Assembly (NCBI RefSeq): GCF_007994075.1
Contig: NZ_VIWU01000001.1
Span: 8,432,001 to 8,496,000 of the forward strand
From: Pseudonocardia hierapolitana
GTDB taxonomy: Bacteria > Actinomycetota > Actinomycetes > Mycobacteriales > Pseudonocardiaceae
Direction: 5' to 3'
DNA length: 64,000 nucleotides
The translations under genes and the position numbers were made by a program. Shown piece by piece: positions 8,772 through 18,003 of this stretch. The notes under the pieces were generated by a model, which searched no databases, was not told the origin of the DNA, and saw only the letters and a list, made by a program, of their open reading frames with translations. Position 1 is the first letter of the stretch. The number at the start of each line of letters is the position of its first letter.

Positions 8772-9128
8772 GTGCCCACGATCGCGATGGCTTTTCCGAT
8801 CCCACCGGAGAAGCTCGAGACCTGGCGAAGTGGCATGCGCGAGATCGCCGGCCCCCGCCGCGCGGAGTTCGATGCCTCGCGGCAGCGGCAAGGTGTCGCG
8901 AGCAGCAAGGTCTGGCTGCAGGAGGGCCCAGGTGGGCCGCTGGAGCTGCTGGTCATGGAGGTCGATGACCCGGCCCGGATGTTCATGGAACTAGGCACCT
9001 CGCAAGACCCGTTCGATGTGTGGTTCCGGGAGTTCATCGCCGACGTCTACGGGATGGATCTGCGCCAGCCCCCGCCCGGTCCACTGCCGGAACAGATCTT
9101 GGACTGGTCCGCACCGGTTCGGGCCTGA
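8772..9128 (+). CDS. Small conserved protein of unknown function (DUF6176-like)
   Basis: The 118-residue protein starts at GTG 8772 behind GGAGG. It is rich in aromatic residues at its end (FDVWFREFIADVYGMDL, ILDW) and looks like the small ferredoxin-fold proteins annotated as DUF6176, which contain a SRR-E-ASR motif (here PRRAEFDASRQRQG). No catalytic residues are evident. It stands alone between two TetR genes. The 180 bases before it show no gene. Confidence 0.6.
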   Translation: MPTIAMAFPIPPEKLETWRSGMREIAGPRRAEFDASRQRQGVASSKVWLQEGPGGPLELLVMEVDDPARMFMELGTSQDPFDVWFREFIADVYGMDLRQPPPGPLPEQILDWSAPVRA

Positions 9129-9334
9129 GCGGTCGGCACCGCCGAGGTATCCGAAGGCGGCCCGCGTGACACGTTCGGCCACCGTCCCTTCTCCCGGGCA
9201 CGGGTGAGGCCGAGGCCGAGTAGCGCGCCGCTGTGGCACTGAACGGCCTCACCCAACCCGACCGCGGCACCCAGGCGTCGGGCACGATGATCAGCCAGTT
9301 CTTCCCGGTGAACGACGATGATCGCGCAGGCCCT

Positions 9335-9356
9335 GACGTATACTGACTAGTACGTC
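9335..9356. promoter_or_regulatory. Inverted repeat GACGTA-N10-TACGTC upstream of a TetR gene
   Basis: A perfect 6-bp inverted repeat ends 45 bases before the TetR start. Its right half contains ACTAGTACGTC, whose complement GACGTACTAGT recurs exactly at 14330-14340 in front of ohr. It is most simply the autoregulatory operator of the adjacent TetR. Confidence 0.6.
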
Positions 9357-9401
9357 TTTCCCTCGCGACAGCACCTCGCTCCGATGACCGGAGGAGCTAG
9401 C

Positions 9402-10079
9402 GTGGGAAGGCCGAGGGCAGTGCCGAGACGAGGTGGAGCACCGATGACAGAGACAGCCGGCCGCACCCGAGATGCCGGCCCGCAGCAGTCGTCACCGGTA
9501 CGGGAGCGGATCCTCGCAGCGGCGAACGAGCACTTCTACGCCGAGGGGATCCGGGCCGTCAGCGCCGACCGGCTGATCGCCGCGGCCGGCGTCAGCAAGG
9601 TGACCTTCTACCGGCACTTCCCCTCGAAGGACGACCTGGTCCTGGCCTACCTCGAGGGCCGCGCGGCAGTCGAGCGCCAGGCGCTGGAACAATTCCGCGA
9701 CCAGGCAGGCGATGCCTGTGACACCCTCCTGGCCATCGCGCGGGGCATCGCGGACATCAGCTGCTCCCCCGGGTTCCGCGGATGTCCGTTCATCAACGCC
9801 GCGGCCGAGTTCGCCGACCCCGCCCACCCCGCGAGAAGGGCCATCGCCGCCCACCGGGCCTGGTTCGCGACGTTCCTGAAGGACCTGCTCGGGGAGATGG
9901 CCATCCACGACCGCGAGACGGTGGCCGACCAACTGATCATCCTGCGCGACGGCGCGATGGTCACCGGCTACCTCGGGCCCGACCCGGCCACCCTCACCGA
10001 CACGCTCATCAGAGCCGGGCGAGCCGTGATCAACGACGCGAGAGCGAGCACCGCCCCGCCGAGCGACACATCGTCGTGA
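9402..10079 (+). CDS. TetR family transcriptional regulator
   Basis: The 225-residue regulator begins VGRPRAVPRR, a common TetR opening, from GTG 9402 with GGAGGAG 5 bases upstream; ATG 9444 is a second option. Helix-turn-helix: RERILAAANEHFYAEGIRAVSADRLI with the recognition helix SKVTFYRHFPSKDDLV. The ligand domain contains two Cys (ADISCSPGFRGCPF) and an earlier Cys (GDACDTLL). These could allow redox sensing, which would match the shared operator with the Ohr gene at 14377. That link is inference. Confidence 0.88.
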   Translation: MGRPRAVPRRGGAPMTETAGRTRDAGPQQSSPVRERILAAANEHFYAEGIRAVSADRLIAAAGVSKVTFYRHFPSKDDLVLAYLEGRAAVERQALEQFRDQAGDACDTLLAIARGIADISCSPGFRGCPFINAAAEFADPAHPARRAIAAHRAWFATFLKDLLGEMAIHDRETVADQLIILRDGAMVTGYLGPDPATLTDTLIRAGRAVINDARASTAPPSDTSS

Positions 10080-10094
10080 CGACGTCCGGGCTCG

Positions 10095-10319
10095 GCCGGC
10101 GACCGGCGAGTAGATCACCAGCCTGACGTCCGGATCGTCATGAGTCTGGAAGCTCGCGTGATCGAAGGCGATCACGCCCTTCTCCGGGTGGTGCAGCGTC
10201 TTGCGACCGGGTCCTGGGCGCCGGACCTCGTGGCGCTGCCACCAGTCGTCGAACTCCGGGCACCCTTCGAACACGGCCGTGGACCACGCAGCGACCGCGG
10301 CCGGACCGCTTCGCATCAC
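10095..10319 (-). pseudogene. Remnant of an MmyB-like XRE regulator (C-terminal domain only)
   Basis: About 75 codons resemble the ligand-binding end of MmyB/XRE regulators: CPEFDDWWQRHEVRRPGPGRKTL followed by HHPEKGVIAFDHASF and DDPDVRLVIYSPVAG. The N-terminal helix-turn-helix and most of the PAS-like domain are missing, and the frame runs on without its usual end. It sits between the TetR gene and the mhp operon and is best read as a deletion scar. Confidence 0.5.
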
Positions 10320-10358
10320 CGTGCTGCGACCGACCGGACAGTGTGAGGCCGGACCGCA

Positions 10359-11375
10359 CTACCGCGCGAGGTCGAGGGCGATGTCGACGATCATGTCCTC
10401 CTGTCCGCCGACGAGGCGGCGGTGGCCGACCTCGACGAGGATGTCGCGGGTGTCCAGGCCGTGCTCCGCAGCAGCTCGCTCGGCGTGGCGCAGGAAGCTG
10501 GAGTACACACCGGCGTAGCCGAGCGTCAGGGTCTCCCGGTCCACGCGCACCGGCCGGTCCTGCAGCGGGCGGACGATGTCCTCCGCGGCGTCCTGCAGCG
10601 CGAACAGGTCGCAGTTGTGCTTCCAGCCGTGCAGGTTCGCGACGGCGATGAACGCCTCGATCGGGCAGTTCCCGGCGCCGGCACCCTGCCCCGCCAACGA
10701 GGCGTCCACCCGTGTGACGCCCTCCTCGACCGCGATCACCGAGTTGGCCACGGACAGCGAGAGGTTCTCGTGGGCGTGCATCCCGATCTGGGTGCCGGGG
10801 TCGAGGACGTCGCGGTAGGCGCGCACCCGGTCGCGGACGTCGCCCATGGTGAGCCGGCCGCCCGAGTCGGTGACGTACACGCAGTGCGCGCCCGCGTCCT
10901 CCATGATCTTCGCCTGCACGGCCAGATCGGCGGCTGGGGCCATGTGCGACATCATCAGGAAGCCGGCCACGTCCATGCCCAGCTCGCGGGCCTTGCCGAT
11001 GTGCTGGACGGCGATGTCCGCCTCGGTGGCGTGGGTGGCCACCCGGACCGACCGCACGCCGAGGTCGTAGGCTTTCTGCAGCTCGTGCAGGGTGCCGATG
11101 CCGGGCAGCAGCAGGGTCGTGAGCACCGCGTTCTGCACGACCTCGGCCGCAGCGGAGATCCACTCCCAGTCGGTGTTGCTGCCGGGGCCGTAGGTGAGGC
11201 TCGCGCCGGCGAGGCCGTCGCCGTGCGCGACCTCGATGGCGTCGACACCTGCGGCATCCAGGGCTGCGGCGATGCGGCGCAGGTCGGCGGGGTCCAAGCG
11301 GTGCCGGATGGCGTGCATGCCGTCCCGCAGGGTGACGTCCTGGATGTAGAGGGTCGGCGCTGTCGTGGTGGTCAT
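10359..11375 (-). CDS. mhpE: 4-hydroxy-2-oxovalerate aldolase
   Basis: The 338-residue class II aldolase splits 4-hydroxy-2-oxovalerate into pyruvate and acetaldehyde. Motifs are [17 protein letters not shown] (catalytic metal Asp, family LRDG), THATEAD, and [15 protein letters not shown] with the metal-binding His pair. ATG 11375 overlaps the stop of the dehydrogenase gene (ATGA), consistent with the physical channelling complex known for this pair. It is the last gene of the mhpD-mhpF-mhpE unit. Equivalent names in other pathways are bphI and hsaF. Confidence 0.96.
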   Translation of the reverse strand: MTTTTAPTLYIQDVTLRDGMHAIRHRLDPADLRRIAAALDAAGVDAIEVAHGDGLAGASLTYGPGSNTDWEWISAAAEVVQNAVLTTLLLPGIGTLHELQKAYDLGVRSVRVATHATEADIAVQHIGKARELGMDVAGFLMMSHMAPAADLAVQAKIMEDAGAHCVYVTDSGGRLTMGDVRDRVRAYRDVLDPGTQIGMHAHENLSLSVANSVIAVEEGVTRVDASLAGQGAGAGNCPIEAFIAVANLHGWKHNCDLFALQDAAEDIVRPLQDRPVRVDRETLTLGYAGVYSSFLRHAERAAAEHGLDTRDILVEVGHRRLVGGQEDMIVDIALDLAR

Positions 11376-12364
11376 CGCAGGGCCTCCGCCGGCTCGCTGG
11401 TACGGGCCCGTGCGGCGAGGAGCTCGGCGGTGCGCAGGGCGGCCGAGGTCATGATGTCGAGGTTGCCGGCGTAGGCGGGCAGGTAGTGCGCGGCGCCCTC
11501 GACCTCGAGGAAGACCGAGACCTTCCACCGCGGCCGCGGCGTGCCGGCGCCGATGAGGGTGCCGAGCGGCTCGTCGTCGGCGATCGGTGTGACCTGGACC
11601 TGCTGCTTGAGCCGGTAGCCGGGGACGTAGCGGGCGACCTGTTCGACCATGGCGGCGACACCGGCCGTGATCGCCTCGGGGTCGCCGTCGTCGGCGAGGC
11701 AGAGAACGGTGTCCCGCATGATCATCGGCGGCTCGGCGGGGTTGAGCACGATGATCGCCTTGCCGCGGTCGGCTCCGCCGACGACCTCGAGGGCCTTCGC
11801 CGTGGTCTCGGTGAACTCGTCGATGTTGGCCCGGGTCCCGGGGCCGGCCGACTTCGAGGCGATGGAGGCGACGATCTCCGCGTAGCGGACCGGCGCGACC
11901 CGCGCGACGGCGGCGACCATGGGGATGGTGGCCTGGCCGCCGCAGGTGACCATGTTGACGTTGCGGGCCCCGACGTGCTGCTCGAGGTTCACCGCGGGCA
12001 CGACGAACGGGCCGATCGCCGCCGGGGTCAGGTCGATGAGGATCTTGTCGTACGGCTCGAGTTTCGTCGCGTTCAGGACGTGCGCACGGGCCGAGGTGGC
12101 GTCGAAGACGACGTCGATCTCGTCGAAGTCCGGCAGTGCGACGAGCCCGTCGACGCCTTCGGCGGTGGTGGGGATGCCCAGGCGCCGGGCCCGGGCGAGC
12201 CCGTCGGAGTCGGGATCGATACCGACCATCGCGCCCATCTCGAGGGTCTCCGAGAGCCGGATGACCTTCATCATGAGGTCGGAGCCGATGTTGCCGGAGC
12301 CGATGATCGCGACCCGCGCCTTCGTCCCCCGTGCGGTGTCGTCGGTCGTGCGGGTGGCTGTCAT
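11372..12364 (-). CDS. mhpF: Acetaldehyde dehydrogenase (acylating)
   Basis: The 330-residue enzyme oxidises acetaldehyde to acetyl-CoA with NAD. It shows the nucleotide-binding start [17 protein letters not shown] and the catalytic Cys in [14 protein letters not shown]. Length matches the family. It overlaps both neighbours by 4 bases, so the three proteins are translated together, and it receives acetaldehyde directly from the aldolase. Confidence 0.96.
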   Translation of the reverse strand: MTATRTTDDTARGTKARVAIIGSGNIGSDLMMKVIRLSETLEMGAMVGIDPDSDGLARARRLGIPTTAEGVDGLVALPDFDEIDVVFDATSARAHVLNATKLEPYDKILIDLTPAAIGPFVVPAVNLEQHVGARNVNMVTCGGQATIPMVAAVARVAPVRYAEIVASIASKSAGPGTRANIDEFTETTAKALEVVGGADRGKAIIVLNPAEPPMIMRDTVLCLADDGDPEAITAGVAAMVEQVARYVPGYRLKQQVQVTPIADDEPLGTLIGAGTPRPRWKVSVFLEVEGAAHYLPAYAGNLDIMTSAALRTAELLAARARTSEPAEALR

Positions 12365-13182
12365 GCCGCGCCTCCTGCGGTGTCGTCGGTGAACGCGGCG
12401 CGCACCGTGCCCAAGCCGGTCAGGGTCGCGGTGTAGCGGGCGCCGGCCCGCACGGGCACCATCGGGCCGAGGGCACCGGAGAGGACCACCTCGCCTGCGC
12501 GCAACGGGTCGCCGAGCTCGCGTGTCGTCCTGGCCAGCCAGAGGAGCGCGTTCACGGGGTCGCCGAGGCAGGCGGAGCCGGATCCGGAGCTGACGGTCTC
12601 ACCCTCCTCGTCGACCAGGGTCATCTCGACGCCCCGCAGGTCCAGCTCGCCCAGGGGCCGTCGGGGCTCCCCGAGGACGTACAGGCCGCTCGATGCGTTG
12701 TCGGCGATGGTGTCGACGATCGTGATGTCCCACCCGGCCACCCGGCTGTCGACGATCTCCAGCGCCGGGACGACCTCGGCCACGGCGGCACGGGCGGCCC
12801 TCTCGTCGAGATCTCCCTCGGCGAGGTCCGCACCGAGGACGAACGCGATCTCCGCCTCGATGCGCGGTTGCAGCAGGCGCCGCATCACCACGGGCTCGTC
12901 CTGCGGACACGCCATGTCGTCGAACAGCACACCGAAGTCCGGCTGATCGACCCCGAGCTGCGCCTGCACAGCGGGCGACGTTAGGCCGATCTTCCGGCCG
13001 ACGACGCGCCGCCCCTGGTCGAGCCGGGCGCGGGTGAGCAACGACTGCACCGCGTACCCGACGGATACCGAGGACCCGGGGAGGATCTCGCGGACAGGCG
13101 CACAGGGCGTGCGTTCGTCCGCGGCGCGCAGCAGCCTGTCCGCGGCTGCGTGGACCTCAGAGCTGAGAGAAGTGCCGGCCAT
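12361..13182 (-). CDS. mhpD: 2-hydroxypenta-2,4-dienoate hydratase (2-oxopent-4-enoate hydratase)
   Basis: The 273-residue product of the MhpD/fumarylacetoacetase fold adds water to 2-hydroxypentadienoate. Seen: VGRKIGLTS, the metal site [14 protein letters not shown] and the later [14 protein letters not shown] 13182 gives the usual length; no strong ribosome site is seen, and a GTG four codons upstream is possible. First gene of the operon, divergent from an IclR regulator. Ring-cleavage dioxygenase and hydrolase genes for the upstream steps are not adjacent. Confidence 0.93.
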   Translation of the reverse strand: MAGTSLSSEVHAAADRLLRAADERTPCAPVREILPGSSVSVGYAVQSLLTRARLDQGRRVVGRKIGLTSPAVQAQLGVDQPDFGVLFDDMACPQDEPVVMRRLLQPRIEAEIAFVLGADLAEGDLDERAARAAVAEVVPALEIVDSRVAGWDITIVDTIADNASSGLYVLGEPRRPLGELDLRGVEMTLVDEEGETVSSGSGSACLGDPVNALLWLARTTRELGDPLRAGEVVLSGALGPMVPVRAGARYTATLTGLGTVRAAFTDDTAGGAA

Positions 13183-13224
13183 GACTGGACGATCGCGCAC
13201 GTCGAGCGGATCATCGAGCCGTGC

Positions 13225-13241
13225 GTTCCACTGGGCGGAAC
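13225..13241. promoter_or_regulatory. Likely IclR operator, GTTCC-N7-GGAAC
   Basis: A perfect 5-bp inverted repeat with a 7-bp spacer, like the TTCC/GGAA palindromes of IclR proteins, lies between mhpD and the IclR gene and ends 3 bases before the chosen GTG start. It could serve autorepression and mhp activation together. Confidence 0.5.
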
Positions 13242-13244
13242 AGT

Positions 13245-14006
13245 GTGAAGCCCTCGATGCTGGGCAGAGCACTGGCGCTGCTGTCCGAGTTCCGACCCGG
13301 CGAGCGCGAGGTCGGCCTCGCTGAGCTCGCACGCCGCAGCGGCGTCGCGAAGCCCACCGCACACCGGCTCCTCGCCGAGCTCGAGGCCTGGATGCTCGTC
13401 GAGCGGACCGGCCGCGGCTACCGGCTGGGACTTCGCCTGTTCGAACTCGGTCAGGTCGTTCCGCGCCAACGCGACCTGCAGGAGACGGCCACCCCGTTCC
13501 TGGCCGACCTCTACGAGGCGACCAGGGAGACCGTGCACCTGGCGGTCCCGGACGGGGCCGAGGTCGTCTACGTCCAGAAGCTCGCCGCGCCCGATGGGCC
13601 GGACATCCCCTCTCGCCTCGGAGGGCGGATGCCCGCCCACTGCACGGGGGTGGGCAAGGCCCTCCTCGCCTTCGGCCCGCCGGAGCGACTGACCGCCGTC
13701 CTGACTGCGGGGCTCACCCGGCGAACGCCCCGCACGATCGTGCTCCCCGGCATGCTCGGCAAGCAGCTCACCGCCATCCGCCAGCAGGGCCTCGCCGAGG
13801 AACACGAGGAATCGGCCCCCGGCGTCGCCTGCGTCGCCGCCCCGGTCATGGACCCGAGCGGCGTGGCCGTCGCCGCGATATCGATCACGGGGTGGTCCAA
13901 CCGGCTGGACACGAGACGAGTCGCTCCCGCCGTCCGCACCGCCGCACTCGCGTTGTCCCGCGCCCTTGGCGGCGCCCCGGTGCTCAGCACGCTGCGGGAA
14001 CGCTGA
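13245..14006 (+). CDS. IclR family transcriptional regulator
   Basis: The 253-residue regulator has a winged helix (REVGLAELARRSGVAKPTAHRLL) and an IclR effector domain (ETVHLAVPDGAEVVYVQKL, MPAHCTGVGKALLAF, EEHEESAPGVACVAAPV). GTG 13245 is chosen because the in-frame GTG at 13221 would place the palindrome inside the coding region and GGCGGA lies just before 13245. It diverges from the mhpDFE operon and probably controls it in response to an aromatic metabolite, as MhpR does. Confidence 0.9.
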   Translation: MKPSMLGRALALLSEFRPGEREVGLAELARRSGVAKPTAHRLLAELEAWMLVERTGRGYRLGLRLFELGQVVPRQRDLQETATPFLADLYEATRETVHLAVPDGAEVVYVQKLAAPDGPDIPSRLGGRMPAHCTGVGKALLAFGPPERLTAVLTAGLTRRTPRTIVLPGMLGKQLTAIRQQGLAEEHEESAPGVACVAAPVMDPSGVAVAAISITGWSNRLDTRRVAPAVRTAALALSRALGGAPVLSTLRER

Positions 14007-14376
14007 CGGGGCAGCTCAGACCCGTGGTCGAGCCGGCGACGGCTCTGCGACGAGCAGGTCGTCCAGCGTGAGCCGTTCGAGCTCAGCAGTGCCGGCCGCC
14101 CGGCTGTCGAGAGAAGCAGCGCGGCCTGCACTCTTCGCCCCACTCGGCTGACCACGGTCCGACTCGGCGCCGAGTGAGTCCCCAGCCGGACCACGCGCCT
14201 CCTGATCGACTCCGAGCCGAGCCACCCTCGGCCATCCCCGTCCGCGGCCGCAACGTGCGCGCTCTCCGCCCGCTGCCTCTCGTCGCGGTAGCTGTTGGCC
14301 TGCCGTGGCGATCGGTCGTGCTACTGTCAGACGTACTAGTTCGTCTACCTCACCCGAGAGATCCAGGGAGCAGAAC
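14007..14376. other. 370-base gap without a gene
   Basis: No convincing coding frame is seen. Its right end holds the ohr promoter region with an operator-like repeat; the rest is featureless GC-rich sequence. Confidence 0.6.
14329..14346. promoter_or_regulatory. Inverted repeat AGACG-N8-CGTCT upstream of ohr
   Basis: The repeat includes GACGTACTAGT, the exact complement of the half-operator in front of the TetR gene at 9402. It lies 31 bases before the ohr ATG. This suggests control by that TetR rather than by an adjacent MarR-type OhrR, which is absent. Confidence 0.55.
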
Positions 14377-14805
14377 ATGAGTCATTCGCTGTACACGGCC
14401 GTGGCCACCTCCACCGGCGACGGCAGGGCGGGAGGCCGCGCCTTCACCGACGACGGACTCCTCGACATCACGCTGGCGATCCCGAAGTCCATGGGCGGCC
14501 CCGGCGGAGCCACCAACCCCGAACAGCTCTTCGCCGCCGGCTGGGCCTCCTGCTTCCACTCCGCACTCAAGGTGGTCGCCGCGCAGCAGAAGGTCACGTT
14601 CACCGACTCCGCGGTCGTCGCCGAGGTGCAGGTGCACGCGACGCCCGAAGGCGGGTTCGTGCTGACCGCGGCGCTGCACGTGGAGTTCGGCGGGCTGGAC
14701 CAGGCCACCGCCGACCAGCTGGTGCAGGCGGCTCACGCGGTCTGCCCCTACTCGAACGCCACCCGCGGCAACATCGCGGTCACCGTGGACGCGACCGTCG
14801 GGTGA
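14377..14805 (+). CDS. ohr: Organic hydroperoxide resistance protein (Ohr subfamily of OsmC)
   Basis: The 142-residue thiol peroxidase reduces organic and fatty-acid hydroperoxides. Both reactive Cys are in Ohr context: FAAGWASCFHSAL (peroxidatic) and AVCPYSNATRGNI (resolving), which separates Ohr from OsmC proper. ATG 14377 has a weak GGGAG upstream. It is monocistronic, with an operator-like repeat in its promoter and a 17-bp hairpin about 140 bases downstream. Confidence 0.95.
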   Translation: MSHSLYTAVATSTGDGRAGGRAFTDDGLLDITLAIPKSMGGPGGATNPEQLFAAGWASCFHSALKVVAAQQKVTFTDSAVVAEVQVHATPEGGFVLTAALHVEFGGLDQATADQLVQAAHAVCPYSNATRGNIAVTVDATVG

Positions 14806-15141
14806 CGGTCGGCCGGCGATGGAGAACGGCGGCCGGCGAAGCCGCTCCGTTCTCAGCGCAAGCCGGATCCTGCCGATGAGGGCGAGCGGCTGCGAGCCTG
14901 ATGCTGGGTGCGTCGGCCCGGTTACCGCCCGCCGGTCGTCGAACAAGGGCTGATGGTCGCCAGTTGATCTCTGGGAGCGACCATCAGCCCTTGGTCACTG
15001 CCGCCACCTGGGGTGCTCCCGGGTCGGCGAGGGTCCTGCCGCCACGCCGAATTCGGATGGGCAAGCACGCCGAGCCGAGGCCCAGGAATCCCGGTCGTCG
15101 GCCGACCACCGGTCGCGCCCGCCGGCTCCCGGCCCGACGAG
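14806..15141. other. 336-base gap containing a long hairpin
   Basis: No gene is supported here. The only structure seen is the 17-bp perfect stem at 14944-14993. Confidence 0.6.
14944..14993. terminator. Perfect 17-bp stem-loop downstream of ohr
   Basis: CAAGGGCTGATGGTCGC at 14944-14960 pairs exactly with 14977-14993 across a 16-base loop. It lacks a strong T-run, as is common for actinobacterial terminators. The exactness and length would also fit a small mobile repeat. Confidence 0.5.
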
Positions 15142-15522
15142 TCAGTTCGGAGCCTCACCGCAGACGGACCTCAAGGCCCGGTCCAATGCAGCCTTGTGGA
15201 TGGCATCCATCTCGCCGGCCCGCTCCCTCACCGCCGCGGCCAACGAGGTCGAGCAGCTCTCCGGTGCGCGAGCCGGTTCAGCGGCCTTCAGCGCGGCGAC
15301 CAGCTCATTGCTGATCCGGGTGATCTCGGGCCGGACCTGCGCGAGGTCCGGACGCTCTGCGGGCCGGGTATGCGGATGTTCGTCCCACTGCCGGAGCAGA
15401 TCGGTTTGCACCTGGGTGCTGGCCGCGATCTGGTCGAGGACCACGCGGGCCACCCACTCGGGATCGACGCCGACACGACCCGCCTGCGCCCGGGCGTCGG
15501 CAACAACGACGGCCTCGCGCTC
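15142..15522 (-). pseudogene. 5'-truncated secreted-type chorismate mutase
   Basis: About 126 codons match the AroQ-gamma chorismate mutases exported by mycobacteria and relatives: ADARAQAGRVGVDPEWVARV, LDQIAASTQVQ, LLRQWDEHP, and a C-terminal region with two Cys that usually form a disulfide (PESCSTSL, RSVCGE). The signal peptide and first helix are missing; at about 15520 the homology stops and sequence of an SDR gene on the other strand begins. Upstream in-frame codons are antisense to that SDR. It is therefore a broken gene. Confidence 0.7.
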
Positions 15523-16090
15523 CGCGCTCCTCGCCCTGGACATCTCCGACCCGGACGCCGTCGCGGCCGCAGCCCGCGTGGCGGGCGACGTGAACCTGCT
15601 GGTCAACAATGCCGGCGTCGGAGGGGGCACCCTGCTCGGCGACCTGCAGGCGGTCCGCGCTGCGCTGGACGTGAACTTCTGGGGCACTCTGTCGATGGCC
15701 CGCGCCTTCGCACCGGTCCTCGCAGCGAACGGCGGGGGCTCGATCGTGAACATGGCCTCTTCGGCGTCCTGGTTCGTCTTCCCCGGCAGCAGCGCCTACG
15801 CGGTCTCGAAGGCGGCCGTCTGGAGCATGAGTCGAGCGCTGCGCCAGGAACTGGCCGGTCAGGGCACGCTCGTCGCCTCGGTGCATCTCGGGGCGGCCGA
15901 CACCGACATGATGAAGGGCGACGACGTGCCCAAGATGGACCCAGCCGCTGTCGCTCGTATCACCCTCGACGGTGTCGAGGCCGACGCCGTCGAGGTGGTC
16001 GTCGACGAGTTCACCGAGATGGTCAAGGCGTCCCTGAGCGAGGACCCGCGGGAGTTCGACAAGCAGTTCCACCGGCTCCTGAACCCCTGA
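15521..16090 (+). pseudogene. 5'-truncated short-chain dehydrogenase/reductase
   Basis: The frame supports SDR sequence from SALLALDISDPDAV to the end: LLVNNAGVGGG (NNAG), the catalytic region SIVNMASSASW, SSAYAVSKAAVWSMSRAL (YxxxK), and a typical C-terminus. The N-terminal cofactor motif TGxxxGxG and first two strands (about 50-60 residues) are missing, replaced by chorismate mutase sequence on the opposite strand. It cannot bind NAD(P) normally, so it is inactive unless an unusual start is used. Confidence 0.75.
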
Positions 16091-16209
16091 CCGCGCCGAA
16101 GTCGATGAAGTTTGCTGGGCGGGTGAGCACATATTGCAGGTGCACAGCCCGTCCTGGCGCGGGGCCTCGTCGGTCGGCTTCCCCATGAACCGGACGAAGC
16201 CACTCCCGA

Positions 16210-16851
16210 TCACGAGGCTGACGTCGTCGGCGCCGAGGCGGGCGCCAACCGTGCCACCGGCGGCAGCGGCGAGGCCACCGGCGAGGCCTGGAACGCCTGG
16301 ATCGCGAGCGCGGCGAAGCGTCGGGACGCCGCGACCCGGGCAGCCGGTGAGGCGGCGCGGATACCGCTGTTGGCCATGAGCACGAGGATCACGTCGTCCA
16401 GAACGAAGTCCGGGCGCAGGCGGCCGACGTCCTTGGCGCGACGGGCCAGTTCGGCGACGCGGTCGAGCGAGGACGCCCGCAATGCGGCGAAGTCCATCGC
16501 GTGGGGGAAGGTCGACATGAAGGCCGCTGTGAAGCCCCGGTCCAGGGCGTGCAGCTCGCAGATCCGCTCGATCACGCGGCAGAAGCCGTGCCATGGATCC
16601 GGGTCGGCGAGCCCCTCGTCGACAACGGCGAGGCACGCGCACATCTGGTCCCGGAACGCCTCGGTGACCAGCACCTCCTTGGTCGGGAAGCGGCGGTAGA
16701 GGGTGGCGGGACCGACCCCGGCCCGCCGGGCGATCTCCCGCATCGGCACGTTCAGACCCTCGGCGGCGAACACCGCGCGGGCCGCATCGAGGATGCGTTC
16801 GCGGTTGTCCCGGGCATCGGAGCGCAACGCGTGAGGCAAACGGTCCGTCAC
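16210..16851 (-). CDS. TetR family transcriptional regulator
   Basis: The 213-residue regulator has the helix-turn-helix RERILDAARAVFAAEGLNV with REIARRAGVGPATLYRRFPTKEVLV. GTG 16851 is chosen (GAGAG upstream); a longer reading to 16911 would run through the palindrome. It diverges from a quinone-oxidoreductase gene over an 84-base gap containing a palindrome, the usual layout for a local repressor. Confidence 0.9.
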   Translation of the reverse strand: MTDRLPHALRSDARDNRERILDAARAVFAAEGLNVPMREIARRAGVGPATLYRRFPTKEVLVTEAFRDQMCACLAVVDEGLADPDPWHGFCRVIERICELHALDRGFTAAFMSTFPHAMDFAALRASSLDRVAELARRAKDVGRLRPDFVLDDVILVLMANSGIRAASPAARVAASRRFAALAIQAFQASPVASPLPPVARLAPASAPTTSAS

Positions 16852-16868
16852 CGCTCTCACTTTAGCTA

Positions 16869-16888
16869 AACGGACACAGGCGTCCGTT
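16869..16888. promoter_or_regulatory. TetR-type operator AACGGAC-N6-GTCCGTT
   Basis: A perfect 7-bp inverted repeat sits between the TetR gene and the oxidoreductase gene, with a TTAGCTAA palindrome next to it (16862-16869) and a further CGTCCG half-site downstream. It probably represses both directions. Confidence 0.65.
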
Positions 16889-16935
16889 AACGTCCGCCGC
16901 GTCAGTCCCATCGATCCCAGAACACGGAGACGACA

Positions 16936-17916
16936 GTGAAGGCAGTCGCGATCCAGGCGTTCGGAAGCCCCGAGGGCCTTGTGGTCATCGACCTCCCCGA
17001 CCCGACTCCCGCCGACGGGCAGGTGCTGGTCGCCACCGAGGCGATCGGCGTCGGCTCAGTCGATGTCTTGATCCGGCGCGGTGCTCTTGCCGCCTACGGC
17101 TTCTCCGAAGGCCACGTCCTCGGCGGCGAGATCGCGGGCACCGTCACCGCGGTCGGCAGCGGCGTCGACACGTCGTGGGTCGGTCGACGTGTCTGGGCGT
17201 TCACCGGCATGGGCGGCGGCTATGCCGAGCAGGCGGTCGCTCCGGCCGCGACACTCGTCCCCCTCCCGGCGGCCTTGTCGGCCGTCGACGCGGTGACGCT
17301 CGGGAGCTCCGGAATCGTTGCCCACTTCGGCCTTCGCCACGCCCGCTTCGCTCCGGGTGAGTCGGTGCTGGTGCGCGGCGCGGCCGGCGGCATCGGGATC
17401 ATGACGGTCCAGCTCGCGGCTCGCGGTGACGCCGGTGCGGTCGCGGTCACGACGTCGTCGCCCGAGCGCGGCGATCGCCTGCGCAAGCTCGGCGCCACCC
17501 ACGTGCTGGACCGCGCCGGGGAGGGGGACGAGGACGCTCCCGCGGGCTACGACGTCATCATCGACGTCGTCGCAGGCGCGCACCTGCCGTCCTTCTTCGC
17601 CAAGCTCAACCCGAACGGCCGCATGGTGGCCGTCGGCGCGGTCGGCGGCCCCCCGCCGGCGGGCTTCGCCATGGAGATGATCGCGGCGTTCCGGAAGTCG
17701 ATGTCCTTCGCGACCTTCAGCGCCGACACCGTGGCACAACCCGACCGACGTGCCGTGACCGCAGATCTGTTCGCTGCCGCGAGTCGCGGCGAGTGGGACG
17801 CAGTCGTCCACGACGTGCTGCCCCTGGAGGAGGCGGTGCCGGCTCACCGGGAGATGGAAGCCGGCGACGTGTTCGGCAGGATCGTGCTCGCGCCATCGGG
17901 GAGCCCCGCCCTGTGA
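16936..17916 (+). CDS. Quinone oxidoreductase-type MDR dehydrogenase (NADPH)
   Basis: The 326-residue protein is a zinc-free medium-chain reductase: GVGSVDVLIRRG, LGGEIAGTVTAVGSGVD, and the cofactor site VLVRGAAGGIGIMTVQLA. The structural-zinc Cys cluster is absent. Family members reduce quinones or alpha,beta-unsaturated carbonyls. GTG 16936 starts the protein. It is divergent from a TetR gene, so it is probably induced by an electrophile or quinone. Confidence 0.9.
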   Translation: MKAVAIQAFGSPEGLVVIDLPDPTPADGQVLVATEAIGVGSVDVLIRRGALAAYGFSEGHVLGGEIAGTVTAVGSGVDTSWVGRRVWAFTGMGGGYAEQAVAPAATLVPLPAALSAVDAVTLGSSGIVAHFGLRHARFAPGESVLVRGAAGGIGIMTVQLAARGDAGAVAVTTSSPERGDRLRKLGATHVLDRAGEGDEDAPAGYDVIIDVVAGAHLPSFFAKLNPNGRMVAVGAVGGPPPAGFAMEMIAAFRKSMSFATFSADTVAQPDRRAVTADLFAAASRGEWDAVVHDVLPLEEAVPAHREMEAGDVFGRIVLAPSGSPAL

Positions 17917-18003
17917 CGCACGGGCATCGGTCATGGCCCGAGAAGAGGATGGGTGACACGCAGGGCGAACGGCGTGCTCGCACCGGCGTGGCACCCTGGG
18001 CCC

